DNA of 64,000 bases from Sedimentisphaerales bacterium (GCA_016932095.1 JAFGDN010000032.1:1-64000), one strand, 5' to 3'. Shown: positions 25,717 through 35,615, counted from the first letter of the stretch. Numbers and translations: made by a program. The notes: generated by a model from the sequence alone, not told the origin.

Positions 25717-26814
25717 TCAGATGTTGGGCTCAACCGATATTTTTTCAAGGCGGACTGGGACGCCGTTTATGTAGTATATCCCCGATGTTTCAGAATTTGG
25801 CTCAGCAGCCGCCGGTTTTACTTCTAATAAGTCCTTCGTTATGCCGAGCTCGTCGAAATACGCCTTGAGCTGCTCCGATGGCATATAATAATAACCATAA
25901 ACAGCGTTTTCGCCGATACAAATTTCTTTCCAGTAAAACCAATCCTGAGTCACAAATACAATCCAGCCGTAATTGTCGCAATGCTGGTTGCTTCGAAAAT
26001 TCTTTTCTTCCGCCTCTTTGAACACTATTTCATACGCATCAACAATTTTTTCCAACCAGTCGCGGCCTTCAAAGACCATATTCGGCTCAGCCGGCCTGCC
26101 GGCGGGCTTTCCCGCTTCAATCATTGATGGGTATAAAAGGTCTTCCGCCGGTTTTTTATCGCCAAATAATACTACCGGAGGCAAACCGAACCAAGGAACA
26201 CAACGCTTTCTATTAGAGAATAAGGCGATCACCACTGTCTGCTCTTTTGGCGGCACGAAATAGTTAGTGCTGCGTAAACCGCATTCCTTAAGGTATTCTC
26301 CCAATTCATATGACACCCAATCGTCTCCATAAACATTAGGACTGTATTCCGTACTGATATTGGTTTCCACATGAAATATGTATTTTCCCTTTTTTGTCAC
26401 AACCAGCATTCTTTCTGACGGTCGGATAGTAGGTAATGCGCCCAACAGCCACCAGGGTCTTCGTGTGTTCTTTATTCCCCTGTCAATGACATCTATGCAC
26501 TCCGGCAAGCATTCTTTTGGAACTTCACGGTGTTGAGACCACCATTTGACAATATTGGGATCTCTCTGGCGATAACTAATTATTTCTACAATTGCCTCAA
26601 AACTCGAATCTTCATCATGTCCGGTCAGCGGACTCCTCGCAGAGGTAAATCTAATGCTTTCTATTCCTTCACTCTTCAAACGCGACCATTTCCCAATTAA
26701 GCTTCTGTATTCTTTCCAGTTATCAGACGGCCGTATCTCGTAGATCTTGTAAACAAGATAAATTATAAGAATCAGGGCAATAGCTATATATATCTTTTTT
26801 CTTCTATTTGGCAT
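25717..26814 (-). CDS. Single-pass membrane protein, partner of caspase-like copy C
   Basis: No family recognised. The 365-residue protein starts with a basic segment and one transmembrane helix (KIYIAIALILIIYLVYKIYE, residues 6-25), then a mixed alpha/beta domain. It is a clear paralogue of the 334-residue protein at 31363-32367: both have RNWKEYRSLxGxW-like, KWWSxHHEVPKECLPEC, VPPKEQTxxIAIFSxR, VFEGRDWLEKIVD, WIxFVTQDWFYWK and EQLKAYFDELGITKxLL. It starts 6 bases after the stop of its caspase-like partner, the same spacing as in the other copy. Confidence 0.8.
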   Translation of the reverse strand: MPNRRKKIYIAIALILIIYLVYKIYEIRPSDNWKEYRSLIGKWSRLKSEGIESIRFTSARSPLTGHDEDSSFEAIVEIISYRQRDPNIVKWWSQHREVPKECLPECIDVIDRGIKNTRRPWWLLGALPTIRPSERMLVVTKKGKYIFHVETNISTEYSPNVYGDDWVSYELGEYLKECGLRSTNYFVPPKEQTVVIALFSNRKRCVPWFGLPPVVLFGDKKPAEDLLYPSMIEAGKPAGRPAEPNMVFEGRDWLEKIVDAYEIVFKEAEEKNFRSNQHCDNYGWIVFVTQDWFYWKEICIGENAVYGYYYMPSEQLKAYFDELGITKDLLEVKPAAAEPNSETSGIYYINGVPVRLEKISVEPNI

Positions 26815-26820
26815 AATATC

Positions 26821-28275
26821 TTACCAGTTTCTTAAATATACGCTCATTAAATCACCCATCCCTTTTAACCTGAAATTATTTATGGGGTCTTCAGGGCCAA
26901 ACCGTTCTTGTCGCCAGATTGTATATGCTAATGCATCGTAAAGATTCTCGCCTGCGCCTAATTGCGCCCATTCCCATTGAGTCCACATTTGAAAATCGGT
27001 TTCCTGTGGAAAAGGTTTAACTTTTGCTTCATTATACCATCCCTGATAAAAATGATTTCTGCTGCTATCAGCCATTCTCAATGCAAAACTCATATCAGAA
27101 TGTGGGATGTCCCAAAGCCCCTGTTGGCCCGCTTGACCCTCCACTAATTCATCATCTGCGTTTATTTTTAATCTGCCTGAATAACAGACATCAAAATAAG
27201 CAAACTCGAGAGAATCAAATCCCATCGTGGCAAAACTCTTTAGAGTTTCTTCATCCCGTCCAGATAAATCTTCACACCAGGGAGGAGCGTAATTGGGGTC
27301 GCAGTAATCCGAGCGTTTTATAGAAACAACTTGTCCATCATATAGGAAAACGTTTGTTCTTAAAGGTAAGGGTGTATCTTTATCTGTATAAAAATTGCCA
27401 TGCGTGCAACCTATATATAAATATTTTATATTCATATAACTTGCATACCAGGCAACATTGTCATAAGTAGCCAATTTACCTGATAATTTTGCATAAATGA
27501 TATTCCTTCTTGCGAACGAGTCCTGAATCTGCGCTACTGTTTTCCAATCGTATAATCTCAGGAACCGGCTGGGAAGAACTATCAAGGCCTGAACATTCGC
27601 CGACGAGTCCGGCTCATTGGGGTCTGTAACTTTTTTTGCGATGGATTGTCCGTTGACATCACCAAAACTGACATAATCGATATCATTCTGGTCTGCTGTA
27701 ATCTCCGAAGGGATAGAACCTAATATTGTATTTCCGCTAAATGTCTGCGACCAAACCAGATTTCCGCCGCCTGCATAAACATTAACAGAAAAATTCCCAT
27801 CACCTGGGTTATATGCGGCAAATGGCAAAGGCTGATTCTTTTTATAGTTCTCAGGTAAAACACAATAATATAAAGGTCTTGAAAAATCAATATAATCGAT
27901 GTTTGAACATGTTAAATGCCCATTTCTGTCAGCGCTTACCATTTTATATTGATGCTCACCAATTCCATATTCTGAAATATCAGTTGTAAGAGTTTTACTA
28001 TCTTTAAACCTGAATATTTCACCGACGTATTTCCCATCGGCTAATAAATAAACACGTTTTGTAGCGGATAACCAGTTGCTGACCCCAAAACCAATGTATC
28101 CATCATTCGCATCTCCGCTAATCTGAATTTGAATATTTGGGTCCCCGCTAAATATAAGCCATTCGTCGGCCATTGAGTTCAGGTCATAAACGTTGTAGTC
28201 TGACTGCCAGCCGGAAGCAAGGAGCGCAAAATCCTTAAAATCAACGAACGAATCCACGTATAAATCCATTGTCAA
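26821..28275 (-). CDS. Caspase-like domain protein with dockerin-like module, copy C, no signal peptide
   Basis: The 484-residue frame aligns over its whole length with the C-terminal half of the 1012-residue protein at 32374-35412. In order: a dockerin-like VDFKDFALLASGW, an Ig-like domain (VYLLADGKYVGEIFRFKDS), then a caspase-like fold with His292 in CTHGNF and Cys364 in FDVCYSGRL. Homology continues upstream of the TTG start at 28275 (PNWNFSNAGDGN), but no start codon or signal peptide precedes it. So this copy has lost its N-terminal half. An ATG two codons later, at 28269, is an alternative start. Confidence 0.75.
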   Translation of the reverse strand: MTMDLYVDSFVDFKDFALLASGWQSDYNVYDLNSMADEWLIFSGDPNIQIQISGDANDGYIGFGVSNWLSATKRVYLLADGKYVGEIFRFKDSKTLTTDISEYGIGEHQYKMVSADRNGHLTCSNIDYIDFSRPLYYCVLPENYKKNQPLPFAAYNPGDGNFSVNVYAGGGNLVWSQTFSGNTILGSIPSEITADQNDIDYVSFGDVNGQSIAKKVTDPNEPDSSANVQALIVLPSRFLRLYDWKTVAQIQDSFARRNIIYAKLSGKLATYDNVAWYASYMNIKYLYIGCTHGNFYTDKDTPLPLRTNVFLYDGQVVSIKRSDYCDPNYAPPWCEDLSGRDEETLKSFATMGFDSLEFAYFDVCYSGRLKINADDELVEGQAGQQGLWDIPHSDMSFALRMADSSRNHFYQGWYNEAKVKPFPQETDFQMWTQWEWAQLGAGENLYDALAYTIWRQERFGPEDPINNFRLKGMGDLMSVYLRNW

Positions 28276-28328
28276 AGTATTGCCGTCTCCGGCGTTCGAG
28301 AAATTCCAGTTCGGATGAGATAGTGATT

Positions 28329-29879
28329 TCAGCTCTTTGATGATATTTCCCGAATCAGGTTGACTTCGTTCATAAAGTTGATATCGTTAGTATCTTTTTG
28401 ACCTGTTACACTTTTCCAATATTCAATAATTTCATTCGTATCAGGCGGACTTTCAATGACTTTCTCTCGACGTTCAAATTTCTTGACGGGCCAAAAAACA
28501 ATATCGCGACGCTTATCTTCAGGAAGACCCTGTCGTCCCAATCCGGTAGATGTAAAGCTTATAACAGCCGAACCGCCGTCATCCCTAAAATCCTCGCCCA
28601 CGCTATACAACAGAAAGTTATCTTTGGTTTCTTTATAAATTAAAGAGCCATCACTATAAGGGTCAAGCGGCATTGATTTCAAGAAGCCGGCAGCAATAAG
28701 CTCGTCTAAAGAATCCGGAAACCGATTTTTATCGCCTTTGAACCGCAGAATCGCAACAATTGTTAGCAAGGCATTCTGACCTGCTTTCACTTGATAATAT
28801 TTGTGAAAGAGACGGGTGGGATTTGGAGAAAACATACCAAGGATATTGAAACTATCACAATCTTGGCAGCGAGATACATCCAATTTACGAAAGTAATTGG
28901 GGTCTCTGGCGTGAAGCTGCCAGGGTGTTTCTGTCCTGAGCGGTTCGAACAAGAAAAATATCTCTTCGGTGTTTTTAATCATTTCATTATGTGTTGGACC
29001 GACAAAACAACTCCAGAGTAGCTTGCATTTCAAGATAAAATTTTCATGGTTGCCGCACATTGTTTCAAAATAATGAGCCGTGCTCCAGGAAAACCGTCCA
29101 GTACCTCTTGAATTATATACAAATATTCTCTGTAGTATGTCATATAGTGATAACCTTTCTGTTTCAAAATCAAGAGCGCAAGTATCTTTTTCAAACTCTC
29201 CTTGTATGGCAAGCTGGAAATTCCTCAGGTCTTCCGTTGTAACCTCGCACTTGTCTATGATATTCATAGCGGCGGTCAACGCCTTTTCTTTAATAGACAT
29301 ACCATTTATTTGCTCAATCAAGAAGGATGGGGTTCGGCATTTTTGTCGGCCTGCTCGATAACAGGCCGATATATCTTCAAACCCTTTCTGATATTGCCCA
29401 TTAGCCGCATTTAGTTTGGCGTTCCAAAACATTGCTTCAACTAAATATCGCAAAGGGGCCAATTCCGGAAATAATATACTCATCATACCGTTTGCATCCC
29501 GGACATTTCTTTCAAGCCAATAATAGGGCTTGTGTGAAGCGGTCTTGAAGTATTCAAATGCCTCCTCATTCGAGGCCAGCCACTGCCCAAGCTTATTCCT
29601 GTTTGTGTCGTCGAAGTCCGTAGGCCAATCTTTCAATGGTTCTCTAAGTTCAACGGGCATTTTATGAAATGAGTCAAATGCTTTCTGATAATTATCAGCG
29701 GCGTTGTCGTTAGGGTCGTAATTTGGCGGAATGGTTATTTTGTTGTATTCGGCCACGTAATCAACTGTAACTTTGGGTTTGGCGGTCAAAACCAGGACTA
29801 TTTTCAAAACTAACAATACCAGCAAAATTCCTATCGCTGATAATGACCATTTTTTACTCGACCTTAATGATAGTTTCAT
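28329..29879 (-). CDS. Membrane-anchored protein with pseudopilin-like C-terminal domain, partner of copy B
   Basis: This 516-residue protein has one N-terminal transmembrane helix (LSAIGILLVLLVLKIVLVLT, residues 14-33). A long helical domain follows, and then a C-terminal stretch like the globular part of type II secretion pseudopilins in planctomycetes: KNRFPDSLDELIAAGFL, PLDPYSDGSLIYK, FLLYSVGEDFRDDGG. It begins 23 bases after the stop of the second caspase-like copy. It is in the partner position but is not homologous to the 334/365-residue partners. The function is unknown. Confidence 0.8.
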   Translation of the reverse strand: MKLSLRSSKKWSLSAIGILLVLLVLKIVLVLTAKPKVTVDYVAEYNKITIPPNYDPNDNAADNYQKAFDSFHKMPVELREPLKDWPTDFDDTNRNKLGQWLASNEEAFEYFKTASHKPYYWLERNVRDANGMMSILFPELAPLRYLVEAMFWNAKLNAANGQYQKGFEDISACYRAGRQKCRTPSFLIEQINGMSIKEKALTAAMNIIDKCEVTTEDLRNFQLAIQGEFEKDTCALDFETERLSLYDILQRIFVYNSRGTGRFSWSTAHYFETMCGNHENFILKCKLLWSCFVGPTHNEMIKNTEEIFFLFEPLRTETPWQLHARDPNYFRKLDVSRCQDCDSFNILGMFSPNPTRLFHKYYQVKAGQNALLTIVAILRFKGDKNRFPDSLDELIAAGFLKSMPLDPYSDGSLIYKETKDNFLLYSVGEDFRDDGGSAVISFTSTGLGRQGLPEDKRRDIVFWPVKKFERREKVIESPPDTNEIIEYWKSVTGQKDTNDINFMNEVNLIREISSKS

Positions 29880-29902
29880 ATTTCCGTCCTCAGTAAAAGG
29901 CG

Positions 29903-31285
29903 TTAATTTATGTATAGATCTCTAAACCAGACAAGTTGCCAACTAATAACGCCGTATGTTATGAAGTTATTTTCGATTTGGTTCCAACCCGGTCCGCTGG
30001 TTGCAAAGTCGAAGGCATCTTGGAGATTGAATCCCATAGCAAGATGCTCCCACAACTTTTCTTCAAATTGGTTATATTTCCCAATAATGTCATACACTAA
30101 AGCTGGTTCTCTCCATCCGATGAATATTACTTTACCTATATACGTAGGGTCTTCAATCGGCATTCCAAGTGATATCGGAAACTCATCCGTATGGCCGCTG
30201 TAACAGCAGTTAAACTGAACCCAGTTAAGTTTTGGATTACCATAAAGACCAAGTTCTCTTATCGAATGGTTGTTTTCATAATACCAAGACAGCGGCTCGT
30301 AGTCAGGGGGAATGTTATTAGGGTCATAATCTTTTCTAAGGCGTGAGAATACTAAACCGTCTTTGAAGTCTACACATTGCCTCGGCGGCTGACCTATCAA
30401 ATCATAGGCGCCGTGCGATACGTGATACCATTTCTTTACGTTATTCAAATTAAGGCAATATTGAACATTCTCAAAACTGCAATCTTCATTATTCAGATAT
30501 ATCGGCCATATTTTCTTTTTTACTGCTGCTGTAAGCACTGCGACAATACACCTCATTTTTGCCTGTTCAACATCTTCATTACCGCAGGAAACCAGCATCC
30601 TCGCCGGAGAGTCAGGAGGGTAATCGGCTTTATTGAACTTTCTATGCAGGATTATTTTTACTATTTCATCGTAAGCATCGCTAACCGTCAGCGTATAAGG
30701 AGCATACGCGAAACCATTGCTATCTGATATAGGCACGAAAGTATAGGACGATATATGGGCGTTTATCGAATCTTCGAAAGTATCGCTGTAAACTACGCTT
30801 TCGGTGTAATTATCGTATAACTCCACCGTGTAATTTCCCGAACCTATACCATAAAGAGTATAATCAAGGCTGGGTCTGAAACCGTTTTCAGCAATAAAGT
30901 ATGATAAATGGTTGTTAAATGAAACGTCTATCGGCTGCGAGCAGATTATATTTCCATCTTCATCGACCCCGACAATATTAAAAGAGTGCAGTCCATTAGA
31001 GTCACACATACTATTGACTACCATAGGCCATTCCGTTGGAACATCTGTCGTAGCTCGCAACTGTCCATCCATAAAAAGAAATACCTTTCCCATTATTTCT
31101 TCATTGCTATCAACTGTAACATTTACATAACCATGAATATTATTAGGGTCCTGGTCAAAAACAAGCGTAAGTTCAGGATAAACACTTTCGGTTTTCAGCC
31201 AGTCGAAGGCAAAACCGGATAAATCCCAAATGTCATACGTCGTCGGCCAGGAATCGGCAAAGAGCGCAAAATCGAAAAAGTCCAC
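29903..31285 (-). CDS. Diverged caspase-like protein with dockerin-like module, copy B, no signal peptide
   Basis: The 460-residue frame starts with GTG at 31285 (AAGGA 7 bases upstream). Order of parts: a dockerin-like DFFDFALFADSW, two beta-rich domains, then a caspase-like fold with His291 in VSHGAYD and Cys361 in FNCCYSGHTD. The 70-residue His-Cys distance is close to the 72 of its two relatives. A later IFIGWREP strand and GFNLQDAFDFA helix fit the same fold. Homology to the other copies extends upstream of the start (YPNWGFSNTG), which suggests N-terminal loss as in copy C. Confidence 0.72.
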   Translation of the reverse strand: MDFFDFALFADSWPTTYDIWDLSGFAFDWLKTESVYPELTLVFDQDPNNIHGYVNVTVDSNEEIMGKVFLFMDGQLRATTDVPTEWPMVVNSMCDSNGLHSFNIVGVDEDGNIICSQPIDVSFNNHLSYFIAENGFRPSLDYTLYGIGSGNYTVELYDNYTESVVYSDTFEDSINAHISSYTFVPISDSNGFAYAPYTLTVSDAYDEIVKIILHRKFNKADYPPDSPARMLVSCGNEDVEQAKMRCIVAVLTAAVKKKIWPIYLNNEDCSFENVQYCLNLNNVKKWYHVSHGAYDLIGQPPRQCVDFKDGLVFSRLRKDYDPNNIPPDYEPLSWYYENNHSIRELGLYGNPKLNWVQFNCCYSGHTDEFPISLGMPIEDPTYIGKVIFIGWREPALVYDIIGKYNQFEEKLWEHLAMGFNLQDAFDFATSGPGWNQIENNFITYGVISWQLVWFRDLYIN

Positions 31286-31362
31286 AATATCATCCTTATG
31301 TAAATCCCATCTTGAAACGCCGGTGTTAGAAAAACCCCAGTTGGGATAGTTAACCTGTCGGT

Positions 31363-32367
31363 CTATTGGTTCACGTCCGCTGTGTTTTCGTCGTTTTGGT
31401 CGGCAACATTCATTTTGCCCGTCAATAGTTCCTTCGTTATGCCGAGCTCGTCGAAATAGGCCTTGAGCTGCTCTGATGCCATATAATCACCCAATACTGC
31501 ATTTGCATCAAGATAAATGTTTTTCCAGTAAAACCAATCCTGAGTCACAAATATAATCCAGCCATAAAATTTACAGTTTTTGCTTTGGAATTTCTTTTCT
31601 TCCGCCTCTCTGAAGGCGATTTCGTATTCATCAACTATTTTTTCCAGCCAGTCGCGTCCCTCAAATACCATTTTGGGCTCAAGCAATTTTCCAAATAATT
31701 CTTTGGTCCGTTTTTTGTCGCCGAACAACGCAACCGGAGGCCAATCGAGAAGAAAGTCCTCGCGATGAATGCGTGAGGAGAATATAGCAATAGATATGGT
31801 TTGCTCTTTTGGCGGAACGAAATATCTAGTTGTTTGTAAGCCGCATTTTCTAAGGTATTCTCCTAATTCATGGGACACCCAATTGTCTCCATAAACTTTA
31901 GACATAGCCACAATAGAAATATCAGAGTCTGCATGAACTATATACTTACCCCTTTTTGTAACAACAAGCATTCTCGCGACCGGCCAGACGCGATAATTCG
32001 GCAACCACCGCCAACGCGCATCTTTCATTGTCCTGTCAAGAATATTTATGCACTCCGGGAGGCATTCTTTTGGAACTTCATGGTGGCGAGACCACCACTT
32101 AACAATAGTTGCGTCTCTCTTGCGAAAACTAAACCACTCTAAAATTCCCTGAAACCCTGAATCTGTATCATCGCCTGTTTGCGGACTCCTCGCATAACAA
32201 AACATAATATTTTCTATTCCCTCCTTCTTCAATCGAGGCCAAATCCCAACCAAGCTCCTGTATTCTTTCCAGTTCCGGGAAGGCCATCTCTCGTATCCTT
32301 TGTAAATAAGATAAATCGTAAATATCAGAGCAATTGCTGTATATAACTTTCTTCTTTTTTTAAGCAT
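31363..32367 (-). CDS. Single-pass membrane protein, partner of caspase-like copy A
   Basis: This 334-residue protein has an N-terminal transmembrane helix (KLYTAIALIFTIYLIYKGYE, residues 7-26) and a roughly 300-residue extracytoplasmic domain. It shares long blocks with the 365-residue protein at 25717-26814. Aromatic-rich motifs (KWWSRHHEVPKECLPEC, FVTQDWFYWK) are conserved in both. The start codon follows the stop of the 1012-residue gene by 6 bases. No enzymatic motif is evident. A role as anchor, inhibitor or substrate of the caspase-like protein is possible but not shown. Confidence 0.8.
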   Translation of the reverse strand: MLKKRRKLYTAIALIFTIYLIYKGYERWPSRNWKEYRSLVGIWPRLKKEGIENIMFCYARSPQTGDDTDSGFQGILEWFSFRKRDATIVKWWSRHHEVPKECLPECINILDRTMKDARWRWLPNYRVWPVARMLVVTKRGKYIVHADSDISIVAMSKVYGDNWVSHELGEYLRKCGLQTTRYFVPPKEQTISIAIFSSRIHREDFLLDWPPVALFGDKKRTKELFGKLLEPKMVFEGRDWLEKIVDEYEIAFREAEEKKFQSKNCKFYGWIIFVTQDWFYWKNIYLDANAVLGDYMASEQLKAYFDELGITKELLTGKMNVADQNDENTADVNQ

Positions 32368-32373
32368 AATATT

Positions 32374-35300
32374 TCACCAGTTTCTTAAAATTACATCTTC
32401 AATATTTCCCTGTCCTTTCAGGCGGTAACAGTTTACAGGGTCGTTAACATCAGAAAAATGCTCTTGCCGACTGATAGCATCATTTATTGCCTCACTAAGA
32501 TTCCCTCCTAAGCCCAACCACATCCACTCATCCTGAGTCCACTGCTGATAGTCGGTTTCGAAAGGCCAGAATTTTGTAAAAGGTATATCGTACCATCCCT
32601 GATAAACGCGGCTTCTGCTTGGTTCATGCATCCCCAGAGCCAAACTCATATCGGATATAGGACTATCAAAAACAATGCCCATTTGCCCCGGCTGGCCAAA
32701 AACTAATTCGTCATTATCATTTATCATTAATCTGCCCGAATAACAGGTGTCAAAATAAGCAAATTCAAGAGAGTCAAATCCCATTGAATAGAAACTCTTT
32801 TTCTCATCTTCGTCTCGTCCCTTTAAATCTACACACCAGAAAGGCGCACTGTTTGGATCGCAAAAATCCGATCGTTTTATAGAAACAACTGCTTCGTTTG
32901 GGTATAGATACACAACTGTCCTAAATATTCCATCATCTGGATCTATCCAAAAATGACCATGCGCGCTAATGTATAAATATTTGATATTTTTATTCTGCGC
33001 ATACCAAGCGATTTTATCGTAAGTGGCTTTTTTCCCTGATAATTTTGCATAAATGATTCCTCTGAATTTCAATGCTTCTTCAATAAACCATGGAGTTTGA
33101 GAGTCGTATAATCTCAGTAACCAATCGGGAAGAACGATTAAGGCCTGAACGTTCGCAGAGTCGTCCGGCTCATTTGGATCTGTTATTTTCTTTGCGATAG
33201 ACAGGTCGTTGCTGTCGTCGAAGCTGACGTAATCAATATCGTTCTGGTCTGCTGTAATCGCCGCGGGGATAGAACCTAAAATGCTGTTTCCGCTAAAGGT
33301 CTGCGACCATACAAGATTCCCGCCGCCTGCATATACCTTGACAGTAATATCCCCGGCACCGGAATTATAAGCGGCAAAAGGCAATGAGCTGCCTTTCTCG
33401 TATGTCTCAGGTAAAACGCAGTAATTCAGCGTCCTTTGAAATTTGGCTTTGTTGACATCCGAGCAGGTAATCCGGCCGAACTTGTCAACATCAATTAGTT
33501 TTACTTCCATCAACCCATTGGAATCTGAAATATCGGTTGTGAGGGTATAATCGTCTTTGAACCTGATTATTTCGCCGACGTATTTGCCGTCTGCTAATAG
33601 AAAGATGCGTCTGGTATCTAATGAGTATCCGGCGGCCCCAAAATCAACATACCCATTATTAGAGTCCCCGCTAATCTTAATTTGTATGTTGGGGTCTGCG
33701 GTCTTGAGCCATTGTTCTGCTAATATATCAAGGTCGTTGCAGTCAACAAAGCCGTTATCATCGAGGTCGGCGTCCGCAGAAGCTGACTGCCACCAATAAT
33801 TGGCTAATTCAGTAAAATCTTTGAAATCAACAACCTTACTATCATCCAGATCAGCCGACAATGAATTGCCCAATCCCGGGTTTGAATAATCCCAGTTTGG
33901 ATAATGATAGCCAATATCGGTAAAGTTGCTATCGGGGGAACGGTTTACGTCGGTGGTTTTGCCGATGAGGGGCGTTTGTTCGATATATTCGTAGCCGTTA
34001 TTTACGAAGTTGCAGTCGGTGCGAAGATAATATGTTCCGTCCGGGCCCGCTATAAAAGGGAAATTGGCCTCGTAAACCGGATTATATTCAACCTCCTCAA
34101 AATCAACGCATATATTGACTGCGTTACTGTAATAGCCGTTGCAGGCAATCAGCGGATAGAAATATCCGTTTCCGCATAGGCCGTAACTGCTCGACCGTGA
34201 TATGATATTATTGGCTATTACAACCCGGCCGGCGTAATCGGGCAAAATCGGCCCGTCCAGCCAGATACCATACTTCTGCCCGTCGCAGGTGTTATTTTGT
34301 ATGGCGATGTCGCTGTTAAAATATTGAACACATTTGCTACCCTTCACTTCGCCCATATATATGCCGGCTTTTATCGCGGTATCGCTCGTCTGCTCAAATA
34401 AATTATTAATTATATCGGTATGCCTGTCCCACCCATTCACGCTGATTCCATTCTCATTGTTGTAGAAATAATTATTCTCAATCGGATGGTCAAGCCGAAC
34501 GTTGTATAGATATACGGCAGTTTCGGCCCCGTAAAAATGGCTGTATGTTATTTTTGTCTGCGTTGAAGCATTGCCGCTGATACTTATCGCGTGCCAGTAT
34601 GACTGGTTGCTATCAGCACGTGTATATATAATCGGCTTATCAGGCGTGCCTGCCGAAATCAGACACCCGCCGTTTGAGACGCCCAACTCCTTGTTCGGCA
34701 TAAATTCAATCACAGTCCCCGGCTCTATAACCAAAAGCGCATAAACTGCTACGCAATAGTTCCAGCCGTTAATGCGATACCGGTTATCCGCAGTCCAGAT
34801 TTGATTTGTCGTTATGTTATCGGTTATTTCAATTACGTTATCAAGGAGCATTTCGCCTGCCCCGAGCGTAGTCGAGGGGCCGCCGCCACCGCCTTCTGGT
34901 TCGTTCCCAATCGTTTCTTCGTCCTTGATTACGGCGGGTAGCTCGCCGGTTTCCTCCTCATACTGTTCACCTTGTTCTTCCTCGGACGGGATAATGTCGG
35001 GCAGGCCTGCATAAAGGACGCTGATGATATTGGCTTCGCGGTCGCAGAAAAAATAAAGCTGACAGATTGTCGTTCCCGCCGGCACAAACCTTCCTTCGAT
35101 TGAAATATCAACGTTGGCAATCAATAAAGCGTTACCAAACGTCGATTCGGCGTCGAATTTGAAATGGTATTGGTTATTAACGCCGGGCAATTCGACGAGT
35201 GTGCCTCCTGTTGCTGCAACGGATACATCGTTCGGCCCAACAGGGGTATTTCCATCGACTGCGACCAGAAAAGGACCAATTCCTTCTATCATAAGCGGAG

Positions 35301-35412
35301 CGCCGGCAGGATTTTCACCATTTACGGTCAATATCACATCAGCGTTGGCAATTGAACCTCCTAATACAATAATACCTGCTGCCAAAACCGACAGGATGTG
35401 TTTTCGCTTCAT
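32374..35412 (-). CDS. Secreted beta-helix, dockerin-like and caspase-like protein, copy A (full length)
   Basis: The 1012-residue protein is the only complete member of the local trio. A signal peptide (MKRKHILSVLAAGIIVLGGS) is followed by a cohesin-like beta domain, an acidic linker with a Gly-run, and a right-handed beta-helix (about residues 190-500). A dockerin-like pair comes next (VDFKDFTELANYWW, VDCNDLDILAEQWL), and then an Ig-like domain. The caspase-like domain has His818 in SAHGHF and Cys890 in FDTCYSGRL. The YISxHGH / FDxCYSG pair matches the His-Gly and Asp-x-Cys-x-Ser-Gly motifs of clan CD peptidases. AAGGAG lies before the ATG at 35412. Peptidase activity is an inference. Confidence 0.82.
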   Translation of the reverse strand: MKRKHILSVLAAGIIVLGGSIANADVILTVNGENPAGAPLMIEGIGPFLVAVDGNTPVGPNDVSVAATGGTLVELPGVNNQYHFKFDAESTFGNALLIANVDISIEGRFVPAGTTICQLYFFCDREANIISVLYAGLPDIIPSEEEQGEQYEEETGELPAVIKDEETIGNEPEGGGGGPSTTLGAGEMLLDNVIEITDNITTNQIWTADNRYRINGWNYCVAVYALLVIEPGTVIEFMPNKELGVSNGGCLISAGTPDKPIIYTRADSNQSYWHAISISGNASTQTKITYSHFYGAETAVYLYNVRLDHPIENNYFYNNENGISVNGWDRHTDIINNLFEQTSDTAIKAGIYMGEVKGSKCVQYFNSDIAIQNNTCDGQKYGIWLDGPILPDYAGRVVIANNIISRSSSYGLCGNGYFYPLIACNGYYSNAVNICVDFEEVEYNPVYEANFPFIAGPDGTYYLRTDCNFVNNGYEYIEQTPLIGKTTDVNRSPDSNFTDIGYHYPNWDYSNPGLGNSLSADLDDSKVVDFKDFTELANYWWQSASADADLDDNGFVDCNDLDILAEQWLKTADPNIQIKISGDSNNGYVDFGAAGYSLDTRRIFLLADGKYVGEIIRFKDDYTLTTDISDSNGLMEVKLIDVDKFGRITCSDVNKAKFQRTLNYCVLPETYEKGSSLPFAAYNSGAGDITVKVYAGGGNLVWSQTFSGNSILGSIPAAITADQNDIDYVSFDDSNDLSIAKKITDPNEPDDSANVQALIVLPDWLLRLYDSQTPWFIEEALKFRGIIYAKLSGKKATYDKIAWYAQNKNIKYLYISAHGHFWIDPDDGIFRTVVYLYPNEAVVSIKRSDFCDPNSAPFWCVDLKGRDEDEKKSFYSMGFDSLEFAYFDTCYSGRLMINDNDELVFGQPGQMGIVFDSPISDMSLALGMHEPSRSRVYQGWYDIPFTKFWPFETDYQQWTQDEWMWLGLGGNLSEAINDAISRQEHFSDVNDPVNCYRLKGQGNIEDVILRNW
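34859..34880. repeat. REP-like palindrome inside the 1012-residue coding sequence
   Basis: GCCCCGAGCGTAGTCGAGGGGC folds as an imperfect hairpin. It is translated in frame as PSTTLGAG after a Gly-run in a linker. It looks like a repeat inserted in a place where it does no harm. Confidence 0.55.
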
Positions 35413-35615
35413 AATATTCTCCTTTCCATAAATTATAAGTGTATATTACATCCGGACCATAAAAATTGTCAATCCCGTTCTGTTAAATATTTCATAACCG
35501 ATTCGGTTACCCTGTTGGCTCGTTTGGCCCGTTCTTAATTACCTTATTTTTGCGTTCTTGCCCTGTGTAAATTTCCCTGCTACAATTATGCCTTTACTTT
35601 TTGGAAAACGCTCAA

